This document shows, piece after piece, positions 22,182-33,088 of a stretch of DNA of 64,000 bases. The position numbers and the translations under genes are program-made. This stretch comes from Clavulina sp. PMI_390. Its lineage: Eukaryota > Basidiomycota > Agaricomycetes > Cantharellales > Hydnaceae. Positions within the stretch are counted from its first letter, which is position 1; the number at the start of each line of letters is the position of its first letter. The notes below the pieces were generated by a model. It was not told the DNA's origin. It ran no database searches and saw only the letters and a list, made by a program, of their open reading frames with translations. The stretch lies in NCBI GenBank assembly GCA_015039315.1, contig WIDE01000001.1, positions 1,077,282-1,141,281 of the forward strand, written 5' to 3'.

Positions 22182-23177
22182 CGTGTGAATATCAAGCCAA
22201 CGACGGGGAGGATCGAAGTGGAGAGCAGAAGCTCAGTATGCAATTATCTTTTGCAGCTTTATGTTCGACCAGAAACGGATGTGAGTCAACTGGCGGATCC
22301 GCAAGGCACTGCCTCTTGTTCTTGGCAATCATGGGGACAAATGGCCGAGTTAGTTGTAGGATTGTGTTAAGTTCAATTCTAGGAGCATCTTTGGTGCCAT
22401 GCACTCAAGAAAGCCTTGAAATGGGCCCACATACATCACAACGCCTTCCACACAGATTTGAAAAGCTGTTGCGCTCATCACTTGTTGTGGAAGATGAGGT
22501 CATATTTCTGATGACGATATCCAGCATGCTCTCAGTACCCACCATCCCTCGCTTCCTGATTCCACAACAAGCCACATATCGTGCTCGAAGATCCTGGGCT
22601 GCCGACGCAATCTGGGGTTTGTGGGTTTGGTTCAGGCCATGGCTGTGCATGATGCTTCGGGGATTATTGTGATAGGATCGAGCTGGCTATTCTCGCCGTC
22701 ACGACACCATTCTGCGGAGGCTGACGCACAACCAGCCATGCTTCAAACTTGGTTGAGTGAAAGGACTGCGCAAAACTTGAAAGCGTGACTCCTCTTTGGC
22801 TTACCTAGCGCAGTCTCACGACCTTTCAATTCATTTCGGCTGCGCCGTGGTAGGCATGGATCAGCGACCAGGTCCTAGAATGAATAGGTACTCAATTGGT
22901 GCGAAAGAGTCATTATCGATCTGAATGCTCGCAGTCCGACCCGCTGTTATGACTCGATATGTGATAAATGAGAATGACGCCCTCTGGAATGCATCCCCAT
23001 CAACCACCGGACTTGGCGCAGCGTCAGAACCGCAGCCACAGAGAAAAATGATGTTGAGAGGGTATAAGAGGGCGCGAGCGATATCCTTGAGGGTTCCTCA
23101 CTACACAAGCAACTCCTCCAAGCAACCAAGCCATTCCGCACCAGCCAATCAATCTCACAACCCAATCCACATTCGCA
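22182..23177. promoter_or_regulatory. Divergent promoter region: DUF4139 copy 3 / small gene 3
   Basis: A weak minus-strand CATAAAGC lies near 22255-22262. The distal plus-strand block has lost its TATA (ACCTAGCGC in its place) but keeps TTCAATTCATTTCGGCTGCG and the donor-like GTG|GTAGGC (GT at 22850-22851). The proximal GGTATAAGAG is at 23061-23070. The stretch 22380-22680 holds open frames but none is conserved in other copies. Confidence 0.5.
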
Positions 23178-23489
23178 ATGTCTTCTTCCTCCTACTCCAA
23201 CTCCTCCTACTCTGAGTCTACTCAGTCTCTTGTCCCCATGAAGGGTGCATCTCAATCCCAAGCCAAAGATTACTCGCGTGCCTTTGCCGAGCTCTCAGCC
23301 TCGTACGGGTTTGGTGTCGCTCCAATGCCTCCCCGAACTACCTCCTTCTCCTCATCTTCATTCCCCGCTGAGAAGTACACCAAGTCCCAGAGCGCTGGGC
23401 GTAACATGAAGGACTTCTCTGGCGCATTAGCCAACCTCCAAGGCTCTTATGGTTTCCAGGGCGCTCCTGTTTTGCCCTCCTCTCGCTGA
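23178..23489 (+). CDS. Small Ser-rich YGF-repeat protein, copy 3
   Basis: A 103-aa intronless frame: MSSSSYSNSSYSESTQSLVP, then YSRAFAELSASYGFGVAP, a Ser/Lys spacer, FSGALANLQGSYGFQGAP and a VLPSSR end. A 3' UTR intron follows at 23603-23675 (CTGCAG|GTAAGC to CCTTTAG|GCGG). Function unknown. Confidence 0.8.
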   Translation: MSSSSYSNSSYSESTQSLVPMKGASQSQAKDYSRAFAELSASYGFGVAPMPPRTTSFSSSSFPAEKYTKSQSAGRNMKDFSGALANLQGSYGFQGAPVLPSSR

Positions 23490-24133
23490 GATATTCGCGT
23501 GACGAGAACCTCTACTACTCTTGCTGCATTGGTTTCTGGTGCTTTTGCCGTGATGGCTCCGAAATCGAGCGCCTTAGTACGCCAGTCGTACTAGCTCTGC
23601 AGGTAAGCATTGCTCAATCCAATGTCTCCTCCATTGTACCAGATCTTGTGGACTTATCTCCCTCTCTCCCTTTAGGCGGCTGGCCAACGATCCATAACGG
23701 AATCCGAGTCGATGATTGGCCCAAGCTTCATTCACCTGGTGGATCGCAATTACCATATCCAAATGCGAAGACTTTTAGTCAAGGTGCTGACGTTCGGGCA
23801 CGTTGGGTCAATGGGCCCTTACTCTTCTGCAATAGCTATGGTCATATATATATACTTTCCCTCTTTCTCCCTAATTACGCGATCTTGGATTGTTTGGATA
23901 TACTAAGCCATTCAAGGGCTATAGCTCGTGGTATCAATATGTTGTTGGCTTGTTTTCCCCATCAATGAATTTTTGTCATTTGCCATATTCCACTAAAATA
24001 CTTAAGATGTGAAGCGCCTTGATGGGGTAAGGGTGCGTTCGTACATTTGTAAAGGGGATACTTCCTCCATCAGCACAAGAAGTAAATATATAAACGAACT
24101 GGTAGGAGGGCAAAGTAACGTTACTTCAACTCT
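23490..24133. other. 3' UTR and convergent spacer after small gene 3
   Basis: Contains the 3' UTR intron at 23603-23675. The rest is AT-rich and shows no gene. Confidence 0.55.
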
Positions 24134-26221
24134 TTATTCCCATCTCATATCACTAGGAGCCGACACGTCGTATACCAGCTCCAAGTCCACAGTATCAAGA
24201 AGATCCGTGCAGACCCACTCAATGACACCATCACCCTTTGAGCCCCCGCTCCCGCCCTTCTCTTCGCTCTTCTGTGCCCAGCGCGCAACCACATTCTTCG
24301 CCACATTAGCCGTCAGTATCGCCTCGCTCCCACCACTGCTGACCTTAGACAAACTAGCCGAAGTCACGGACGCTCCTGAACTCGCAACGCCAGCTGTGCC
24401 AGTTGCCGATGAGTTTGTAGGCCCAAGTTCCTTCTCGTTTGGTTGCTGCACAGTCACCTTGAGCTTCGAGTCCTCGCTCACTGGAACCTGGTCTTGCACA
24501 ATCAGCCGAGCGACTGGGCCCAAGCGCGTATTCTTGATCGTGATACGTTGACGGAACGTCGTGGTCTGGCTCTCCTTTTTGTTTGAGAGTGCGGCCATGA
24601 GACCTGCGGAGGTTGAGGTTGCAATCTTCTTCTGTGGGTGGTAGGTGATGCGGAGTGACGGATCGACACCAAGAGAGCACGAGAACGACTCCCCAGGCGA
24701 AACGCTCGGGAGCTGGGTCTTGGAGGCAAAGTTACCATCGATGAAGACGTTTCCGGGACCTGGGCAGCGTGCACCATATGAAGTGAGTCGAATAGTCAAG
24801 AAAGGTGTGCGGGGAAATGCGTACCGTGAATGAACTCGTAAGTGCTCGAATTGCGGATACGACAGCGCAGGAATGCTGAAGTGAGCTTGCGAGGAACTGT
24901 GATCCACTCGAGCTCGGCGGGAAGGTCGATGTTCTTGGGAGGGTGTATTAGTATGAATCGGGGTGGGGCAATATAAATGAAGGATGCTCACAGCAATCGA
25001 CACCCGATGCCAGTCCATATTACTAGGAATGGTCGATTTTCCAGTAATCCCGTAAGTGAGGCTGAGGCCAGCCTCCTTAACAGTGATAGCTGGGCCATCG
25101 TCAAACAAACCAAAGCCCATATCGTCATCTGACTCCTCGGACTCAATTGAGACGGCTTTGGCGAGTGATTTCGCCCTCTCCCTTAGTTTGACGCCCCTAC
25201 CGCCCCTTCCACCTCGAGCCCCTCGGTAGCCACCATAGTTTGCCGCTGGGCGAGAAAGCACTGGGCCGATACTGATCATGTTAAGGGTGGGTATGGTGCT
25301 TCCTACAGTCGGCGAGGCGGTCGAAAGCGTAAGAGCGACATTATCCCAGTCTTCTCCGGTCGTTTGGCGAATTGAGGCACGGTACTGCACCTCGACGGAT
25401 GGTGCTGAGCCTTTTCCTGAAGTGGCGGTGGGGAGCTCCGCTCGTATGTCGTACAGACTCGACCAGGACGCTTGACTCACAACTAGGGAAGAGATTAGAA
25501 ATTTCGAGCGTCCGAAATTGATGAGAATTACAAACCATAGTTCAGAATGATTGTAGCCTCTCCATCTTCTTTCGCCAGCATCACAATTTTGACGCTTGGC
25601 ATCATCCTCGCCAAGTTCGCAACCGCGGTCTTGCTATTCAGCTCGTTCACCCTTCGGTGTACGACGTCATATTCCTTCCTAAGGTTGACCAAGTCTCCAT
25701 CAATCTTTGCCTGTCTCGAACCATAAACGTCGAGGAATTGCTCCAGTGCAGCAGGTTCAAAGATGGCACTACCACCGCTGTCGCCAGTGGGTTTGATATC
25801 GTCGCCGTATTTCTTCAGGACCTCTTGCTGCTTTTCGAGTATGGCGATAGTTGCTTGTAGGGAATTCTTCTTCTCGTTGAGAGTTTCGAGCTCCGCGCCG
25901 TCAGGGTTGGGGTTGGGGTTTGCGGAAGAAGGGGCAACGGGAGTCACATCGAAGACAATGAGGTGTTGCGAAGTGCTGGAACCTTCGGCCTCGACGCGGA
26001 TGGAGTCATTTGAAATGTACTTGGAGAGACGAGTGATTGCAATCTCATTCTGACCACTCTAAAAGGTCGAGTCGTAAGGTCAGGGAGACAAACATGAAGT
26101 CCTGGGGTAAGAAACTTGCCTTGAGTGTCACTGGGAAGCGACGCTGCACGAGCGCGCCGTCGTGTTGATAAACTGTGACAGCGAACACAGTATGTGTTTG
26201 GGCATTGACCTCGATAGACAT
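24134..26221 (-). CDS. DUF4140/DUF4139 protein, copy 4
   Basis: Five exons from ATG 26221 (MSIEVNAQTHTVFAVTVYQH). The first intron has a GC donor (AAG|GCAAGT, plus-strand 26118-26119). Exon 2 has ILEKQQEVLKKYGDDIKPTG and VANLARMMPSVKIVMLAKED. The linker in the third exon is Gly/Arg-rich (GGYRGARGGRGGRGVKLRER), unique to this copy, followed by an acidic ESEESDDDMGFGLFDDGP. The last exon runs from GPGNVFIDGNFASKTQLPSV to DMRWE. The frame is intact. Confidence 0.86.
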
Positions 26222-27392
26222 TGTGTAGCTGTTGGGCTCAAGACGATCAATAGCAGTGAAGGAGCTCAAAACCTGAGATGGTCCAGCTTTTAAAGGTGTA
26301 GGTTGGTAGTGACCTAAGTCATCAACACGGATCCGCGAAGCACTGCCCCTCGTCGCGGGCGATCCTGGCCGTGGGGAACCTGTCAACAAGGCAAAGGCGA
26401 GGGTCACACCAGAAGATCGTGGGGTATGGATTTGGATTCGGCTTGTACTCGGTTGTCATCAGTGAACCAGGTCATTGTCTTCACTATGAGCATCTGAGGA
26501 AATTTGGAGCTGAAGCACTTGCGACCACAAAACACTCTCGGCCTTGGCTGGCACTCAGCAGCTAGTGCTGGATCTCTATTGAATCAATTTTTCATACTTC
26601 GTAATATCGAGCTGAACGTAAAACGCAGCTGGCTCAAGTGCCCCACCACGACTGCTCTTGTCTGTATAATGGACCAGCAGGAAATCATCTTGTGTGGTAG
26701 ACCATGTCTCGCACGCTCGGCGGCAATGAATTCTTGATGGCTTGGACCACCCGAAGTTGCCCAACACGCTCTAACGGACTGTGTTTCCATCGCATCTAGG
26801 TTTTTTGGAGGCCTGGGGTGGCGCTGGCGTAGATACTTGACTGATTGATACTTCTGGTGAGAGACTAAAGGCGTAGGTTCAGAGCGAGTGAACCGGCGCT
26901 CTTGCCGTCGCTGCACCTCCCTGCGGAAGCTGACGCACAGTCGACCATGGCCATGCTGCATAACTTGGTTGGTTCAGCGAAAGGACTGCGCAGCACTTTC
27001 CAGAATGAATCGCCGGCTTATCTAAACCAGCCCCCCGAACACTCTTCAATTCACTTTGACTGCGCCGTGGTAAGCATCCCGCTCACTCGGCGCCATAATG
27101 AAAGCGTTTATTCATTGCCTCCTAGGAGTCATTATGGAACTGAATGCTCGCAGTCTGAGCCGCTGTTATGACTCGATGAGTGCATGAGTGAGAATGAGAG
27201 TCTCTGGAATGCATCCCCGTCGACTATCGGACTTGGCGCAGCGTCGAAACCGCAGCCACAGAGGATGTGGAGAAGGTATAAGAGGGGGCGAGCGATGTCC
27301 TTGAGGATTCCTCACTACACAAGCAACTCCTCCAAAGCAACCAAGCCATTCCACACCAACCAACCTCTCTCACAACCCACTCTACACTCGCA
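26222..27392. promoter_or_regulatory. Divergent promoter region: DUF4139 copy 4 / small gene 4
   Basis: A minus-strand TTTAAAAGC lies near 26285-26293, upstream of the DUF4139 ATG. The plus-strand distal block reads CTTATCTAAACC (TATA lost) followed by TTCAATTCACTTTGACTGCG and donor-like GTG|GTAAGC (GT at 27070-27071). The proximal GGTATAAGAG is near 27275-27285. From about 26900 to 27390 the sequence is closely matched in inverted orientation at 50372-50870. Confidence 0.6.
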
Positions 27393-27707
27393 ATGTCTTC
27401 CTCCTCGTACTCCACCTCTTCGTACTCCGAGTCTACTCAGTCTCTTGTTCCGATGAAGGGTGCATCTCAAGCTCAAACCAAAGACTACTCACGTGCCTTT
27501 GCCGAGCTCTCGACCTCATACGGGTTTGGCGTCGCTCCAATCCTCCCCCAAACCACCCCCGTCTCCTCATCCTCGTTCCCTGCCGAGAAGCACGCTTTCA
27601 AGCCTCAGAGCGCCGAGCGTAATACGAAGGACTTCTCTGGCGCGCTAGCCAACCTCCAAGGCTCTTATGGTTTCCAGGGAGCGTCCGTTCTTCCCTCCTC
27701 GCGCTGA
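27393..27707 (+). CDS. Small Ser-rich YGF-repeat protein, copy 4
   Basis: A 104-aa intronless frame: MSSSSYSTSSYSESTQSLVP, then YSRAFAELSTSYGFGVAP, then FSGALANLQGSYGFQGAS and VLPSSR. It is almost identical to copy 5 on the opposite strand. A 3' UTR intron follows at 27822-27890 (CCGCAG|GTAAGC to CCTTTAG|ACGG). Function unknown. Confidence 0.82.
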   Translation: MSSSSYSTSSYSESTQSLVPMKGASQAQTKDYSRAFAELSTSYGFGVAPILPQTTPVSSSSFPAEKHAFKPQSAERNTKDFSGALANLQGSYGFQGASVLPSSR

Positions 27708-28274
27708 GATATTCGCGCAACGGGAGCTTCTATTACTCTTCACTGCATGGTTTCTGATGGCTCTTGCTGTCGAGAATCAGAAATCGAACGCCTTAGAATG
27801 CCAGTCGTACTTGCTCCGCAGGTAAGCATTGCTCATTTCGATCTCAGTTCCTATATCAGAACTTTGTAGCTCATTTTTCCACTCCTTTAGACGGCTGCAC
27901 ACGACACTATGGCCCAATCCGGATGTATAATCTGCGTAGAGATGGTTGCGGGCCAGGTCAAGGTGGCGATATAAAGATTCAGATGGGACAAGAATGGGTA
28001 CTCGTTTTGGTCTCCTCCACTTCTTCTTTAATCGTATGGACTTCTTTTTTGTGCGCTGGGAGTTGAAGCCATATTATTAATGTAACGGATTGATGGCTGC
28101 AAGCAATGTATTTCTGTGTTCGTCTTCACATTCCTCGCTTGGTCAGCGGACAAGGGGGCTTCGGTCAGAGGAACGTTCTCGAGCTGTGGCCGGAAGTTTA
28201 TATTAAGAGAGGTGATGCTACCAGCGAAGATCCTGTGCACTAATATGAAAGGGAAATACTGCCGTTTTACTTCC
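27708..28274. other. 3' UTR and convergent spacer after small gene 4
   Basis: Contains the 3' UTR intron at 27822-27890. The remainder matches the inverted spacer at 49457-50056. No gene is seen; the minus-strand frame at 28028-28240 is not kept in the other copies. Confidence 0.6.
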
Positions 28275-30337
28275 TTACTCCCATCTCATATCGCTGGGAG
28301 CAGACACGTCGTAAACCAGCTCCAGGTCTACTGTGTCCGTGAGGTCAGTGCAAATCCACTCAATCACACCATCGCCCTTCGCCCCTCCACTCCCGCCTTT
28401 CTCCTCGCTCTTTTGGGCCCAGCGTGCAACTACATTCTTTGCCACATTTGCTGTTAGCGTCGCCTCGCTACCACCACTACCCTTGACCGCGCTAACTGAC
28501 GTGACGGTCCCTCCCGCACTTCCAGCCAAGACGCTTGCTGACGGATTCAGCGGGCCAAGCCCCTTCTCGTTCGGCTGCTGCACGGTCACCTTGAGCTTCG
28601 AGTCCTCGCTCACGGGGACCTGATCGTGCACAATCAACCTGGACACAGGGCCCAAACGTGTATTCTTGATCGTGATGCGCTGGCGGAACGTCGTGGTATG
28701 ATTTTCCTTTTTGCTGGACAGCGCAGCCATGAGACCTGCAGAGGTTGAGGTGGCAATCTTCTTTTGGGGGTGGTAGGTGATGCGAAGAGAAGGGTCAACA
28801 CCTAGCGAGCACGAGAAGGATTCTCCCGGGGAAACACTTGGAAGTTGGGTTTTTGAGGCGAAGTTACCGTCAATGAAGACACTGCCAGGGCCTGCGTTGT
28901 AAACCATATGATAATAAGCGAGTGATAACGTAGAGAGGCTAAGGCTGTATCTTGTACCTTCAATGAACTCATAGGCACTAGTATTACGAATGCGGCAGCG
29001 CAAGAAGGCGGACGTGAGTTTGCGAGGAACCGTAACCCACTCGAGCTCAGCGGGGAGGTCAATGTTCTGCGAAGAGAGAATTAGCTTTTGAGGAAAGGGA
29101 GGGAACCAGGCAGCAACCCACAGCGATCGAGACACGGTGCCAATCTGTATTGCTCGGGATCGATGACTTCCCAGTGATGCCATAGGTGAGGCTAAGCCCA
29201 CCCTCCTTGACATTGATTGCAGGTCCATCATCAAACATACCAGCTCCGAGATCATCATCTGAATCTGATGACTCCGACTCCGCGGGCGCGCGCAAGAAGC
29301 GTGACATCGTGGCCATTCTGGGACTAGCTGCACTGGCGGCCATTGAAGCAGGCGCATACATGACAGGAGGGGGAGGGCGAACTGGGGCAATGCGCAACAT
29401 GTCGAGAGTAGGGATTGTGCTCCCAACAGTGGGGGAAGCGGTAGAGAGTGTCAGAGCGACATTATCCCAATCCTCCCCGGTAGTCTGGCGAATCGAAGCA
29501 CGGTATTGTACTTCAACAGAAGGAGTTGAGGCCTTGCCGGAGGTAGCTGTAGGGAGTTCAGCCCGTACGTCATACAAACTCGTCCAGGATGCCTGGCTCA
29601 CGACTAAGGGGAGGTTAAATTGTGCACTCTATCAGTCATAGGATCACGTACCATAATTAAGGATGAGTGTCGCATCCCCATCTTCCTTTGCCAACATCAC
29701 GATTTTGACACTTGGCATCCTCATAGCCAAGTTCGCTACTGATGCCTTGCTGTTCAGCTCACTCAGTCGGCGAATCACCTCGCTCTGCTCCCTTCGCAAC
29801 TTGACCAATTCCTCGTTGAGTGTGGCTCGCCTCGCGCCATAAACATCGAGGAATTTTTCCAGATTAGCTGGGTCAAATACAGCGCCACCGCCACTAGTGG
29901 GCTTGATGTCATCACCATACGTTTCCAAAACTTCTTGTTGCTTTTCAAGGATGTTGATGCTCGCGCTCAGAGCATCTCTTTTCTCGTTCAGAGCTTCCAA
30001 TTCCGCACCATCGAGGTTGAAGGCAGGGCTCGCGGATGAGGGAGCGACGGGAGTCACGTCAAAGACGACAAGATGTTGTGAGGAGCTGGATCCTTCGGCC
30101 TCGACACGGATAGAGTCGTTAGATATGTATTTAGAGAGGCGCGTGATTGTAATCTCATTTTGACCACTCTGGATGTGTTTAGATACAAAGGGTTCAGAGA
30201 AGGCATAAGTCAAGGCTACGCATTGGGGAACTCACGATGAGCGTAACAGGAAAACGGCGTTGAACGAGGGCGCCGTCGTGTTGATAAACTGTGACAGCGA
30301 AGGCAGGATGAGCTTGAGCGTTGACCTCGATTGACAT
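28275..30337 (-). CDS. DUF4140/DUF4139 protein, copy 5
   Basis: Five exons from ATG 30337 (MSIEVNAQAHPAFAVTVYQH). The first intron has a GT donor (ATC|GTGAGT). Exon 2 carries ITRLSKYISNDSIRVEAEGS and ILEKQQEVLETYGDDIKPTS. Exon 3 has VSQASWTSLYDVRAELPTAT and a Met/Ala/Pro-rich linker (MYAPASMAASAASPRMATMS) before an acidic ESSDSDDDLGAGMFDDGP. The last exon runs from GPGSVFIDGNFASKTQLPSV to DMRWE. A minus-strand CATATAAGAG at about 30391-30400 lies 55-65 bp upstream of the ATG and probably serves as TATA box. The frame is intact. Confidence 0.87.
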
Positions 30338-30827
30338 AATAGCGGATAGGGTGTGGGGGAGAGAAAATCACAAAGTTTAGGGCCTATCCACTCTTATATG
30401 TTTGGGTTGGGAGCGACCAGGTGGGTTCAGGTCAGGGTGCGGCACCGCCTTGTTGCAAATCGTGGGGGTAATTAGGCACCTCCCTCAAGCCGGAGGCACA
30501 GGCCCGAAAGCGAAACCAAGACCCATAACATATGCGATGCAGCTAGAAAGCAGAGCACAAGCTGTGCGACGGCAAGGACATGAGAACACGAAATGATGCG
30601 AGAGTCCAACTGCCAAACGAAAGGATCACGTGAACTTCGGTGGACTTGGGGACCCGCGTCTCACCGACGGAGAGAGTTGCCAAAATATTGATCTCGATCC
30701 CAATATTACCCTAAATGGACAGGACTAAAGTGGCCGAGGCCGAGAGGTCCTCGCAATATTTAAGACTCCCAGAATCTCTCGTTTTATGACTTCTTGACCT
30801 CATACTCCATCCAAACTTCTGCTGTGT
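30338..30827. promoter_or_regulatory. Divergent promoter region: DUF4139 copy 5 / Zn2Cys6 factor
   Basis: TATA-like CATATAAGAG (minus strand, near 30391-30400) serves DUF4139 copy 5, and an AATATTTAAGAC near 30755-30768 may serve the plus-strand factor. Unlike copies 1-4, this side has no small gene, so array homology ends here. Confidence 0.5.
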
Positions 30828-32916
30828 ATGCGTGATAAAATTCTGGCAAGACGGGCTGCGTGCATCCAATGTCGGACGCTGAAGGCGGTGAGCAGCTTGC
30901 GTTTAGGGTTACTTCCTTTCAACTCATACTGGAATACTCATGTCTGTATATATATGCAGAGGTGCAACGGTGCGAGGCCAATGTGTAGTCGATGTCTACA
31001 TCATCGCAAACAGTGCGGTTATGCTGAGGAGATTGAGCTCATGGCTCGCAGCCGCTCGACAAGCTCTTTGCAAGCTCGCCTCGTGATGCTAGAGATGACG
31101 ATCAATAAGCTGGCTCTTTCCTCCGGATACGACCTATCGGTCAGCTCCACAAGGCTTCGAGAGCGAATCGAGCGCCTGGGGAAGCCCCAAAAACGCTTCA
31201 AATCGACTTCACTACCAACGCACATTTGCGGTGAGGTTAGCAAGCTTGATGTACGGGCTTCCAAGATCCTGGCTGGCGAGCCATCATTGTTGGACGCCTC
31301 AAAAGTTGGAGAGACGCACTATATCGATCGATCAATCTTCGAGCACACTATGGAATCATTTGAATGGACGCGTGGGGAGGCATTACCGCTACCAATGTCG
31401 CTATACCTGTACGACATACAAAATACCACCTCGCGGATAACTATTGCTATTGCTCAACATCATTCTTTCCATAGTATCGGCTTGCTCCTACCATATCGCT
31501 CTCACTTTCAGTTCTTCACACCTCTTCCCTATTTCCCTCACCGGCTATCTCTCCCTCTCTCAGATCCTGCCTCCATCCACCCTTGCTTGCGAGAAGCATG
31601 TCATCTTGCTGCATGTAGCCTCCTAGGAGGGCGCTGGGCAATTCTTGAGCCTTATTTCTTGGCTCGTACCCGTTCATTCATGGACGAGGTTCTGCTTGCC
31701 GGTGATCTCGAGCACACAGCTGATTTTCTTTGGGCTAGCACTCTCTTGGCCTCCTACTTTGTGAGAGCGCGCCGAGTTCAGGAGGGCTATGCAGTCATCA
31801 CTTCCGCTTATTGCTTAGCTCGTGCCTGCAAACTTCTTGGCGCACTTAACGGTGGAGATGAGTCTGAACAAGAAGGAGACAGCTTCCTTCTACCCCCTTC
31901 AAGAACGGAGGCAGAAGCGTTGGATCGAATTTGGCTGGCTCATTCGCTCTTTCTCACTGACCAGACTGTGCACGCACTAACAGGGCTTCCCATGACAATT
32001 CTCTGCAAGTCCCTGCAGAAGCCCTTTTTGGAGGATTTCGAGATCAATATGCAGGTTCATACATTTACCATGTACTGACTATTGACACACTGAAAGGGGT
32101 TTTTGCCGATAAAGATCCTACTAATAAAGGATTCGGAAGTCTGTATGATTTGGCAATCAGATGTGCACCGGAACATTTCAGTGATGCATATCTTTCACCG
32201 AGTGAAGAGATATTTCTATTCCCTTGACGGTGCGCAAAACATATACAGCCTCAGTCACTTTGTGAGGTCGCTATGGCTCACCATATCTCTTACCTAGGTA
32301 ATAAACCCATAAGAGACAACACGGACCCCACATTAGGGCCTTTTATTCTTTCTCACGACAAGAGGATGTCTCGATTTTCTGATGCTATCGAAAACTCCAA
32401 CTCGAATATTCTCTTCTCACATGCGGCGCTCTACGGGAGCTCGCTAGTATTGCACAGCATGCGCGCTAGAGAAGACGTGTGCGCGAGGACAGAAATGTTA
32501 CGATGTGCGCGAACGCTTGTCGGAATATGCAAAGACGTTCACAACCACCAGTCCGCTCATATCATTTTGTCGTCCCTGGTGCCGATGGTGAGTCCTTGAT
32601 AATACCTCAATACGAGTTTCCTTTCGTGTGAGCTAACACGCGGCGTTAGGTGCACATGATTAACGCCATTCGGATATTCGCCCATGAGTTACGCAGGCCT
32701 GAAGCTCAGGAAAACCCCAAACTCTCAACCGAATATTGCCAGTCTATTGAGATCCTTCTTGACTTTCTTGATGAAATGACTGCTCTATACCCGGCCTGGG
32801 GTGCGTATCAGCGTTTATTATCGAATTCATATCTGATCCATCGCCTCCTTGCAGCGGGATCGACTCAGGTACTCAAGCAACCACTGACAGTTGCAATGAA
32901 TTCCCTCGCGACATAG
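30828..32916 (+). CDS. Zn2Cys6 fungal-type transcription factor
   Basis: The N-terminus holds a complete zinc cluster of the form C-x2-C-x6-C-x6-C-x2-C-x6-C (from ACIQC to RKQCGY). It is split by an intron of about 70 nt at about 30889-30960 (GCG|GTGAGC to ATGCAG|AGG), exactly before the third Cys. An Arg/Ser-rich coiled segment follows (LQARLVMLEMTINKLAL). The rest resembles the middle homology region of such regulators: LLPYRSHFQFF, LPLSDPASIHPCLREACHLA, FLWASTLLASYF. Later exons give SHDKRMSRFSDAIENSNSNI, a donor at 32588 (ATG|GTGAGT), and a last exon ending in LTVAMNSLAT at 32916. The intron and exon choices around 31390-31470 and 32060-32300 are less sure. It is likely a DNA-binding regulator; its target is unknown. 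Confidence 0.78.
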
Positions 32917-33088
32917 CATCCTGATAATCGCTATCTTGTGGTTTGTTTCCAAGGAATTGAATCCTAACTTTGCGAGGCTGTTTTTATTATGATTTCTTGT
33001 GTGTACGATAGGAGACCGCAGTATTAGGATACCCAGGACGCAGAGCAATTTCTACCATCAGTTGCCTTGTCGTTCGCCATTGGTAGAC

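Larger units (their letters stand above)
26900..30337. repeat. Left arm of an inverted pair (small gene 4 - DUF4139 copy 5 unit)
   Basis: This unit matches 47365-50870 in reverse orientation: promoter block, small gene, 3' UTR with its intron, spacer, and DUF4139 gene. Small proteins 4 and 5 differ at only four of 104 residues. The spacer after the small gene is also clearly alike (for example TGCACTAATATGAAAGG at 28234-28250 against its complement near 49480). Similarity stops near the DUF4139 start codons. Confidence 0.7.

Noticed and set aside
22238..22672. A 144-codon plus-strand frame upstream of small gene 3
   Set aside because: It is not conserved in the equivalent spacers of other units and starts without an ATG context of note.
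28028..28240. Minus-strand frame in the spacer after small gene 4
   Set aside because: The inverted copy at 49457-50056 does not keep it open, so it is chance.
11840..30337. A transposon-driven tandem array
   Set aside because: No transposase, reverse transcriptase, long terminal repeats or target-site duplications were recognised around the units; the GPI11 remnant points to ordinary segmental duplication.
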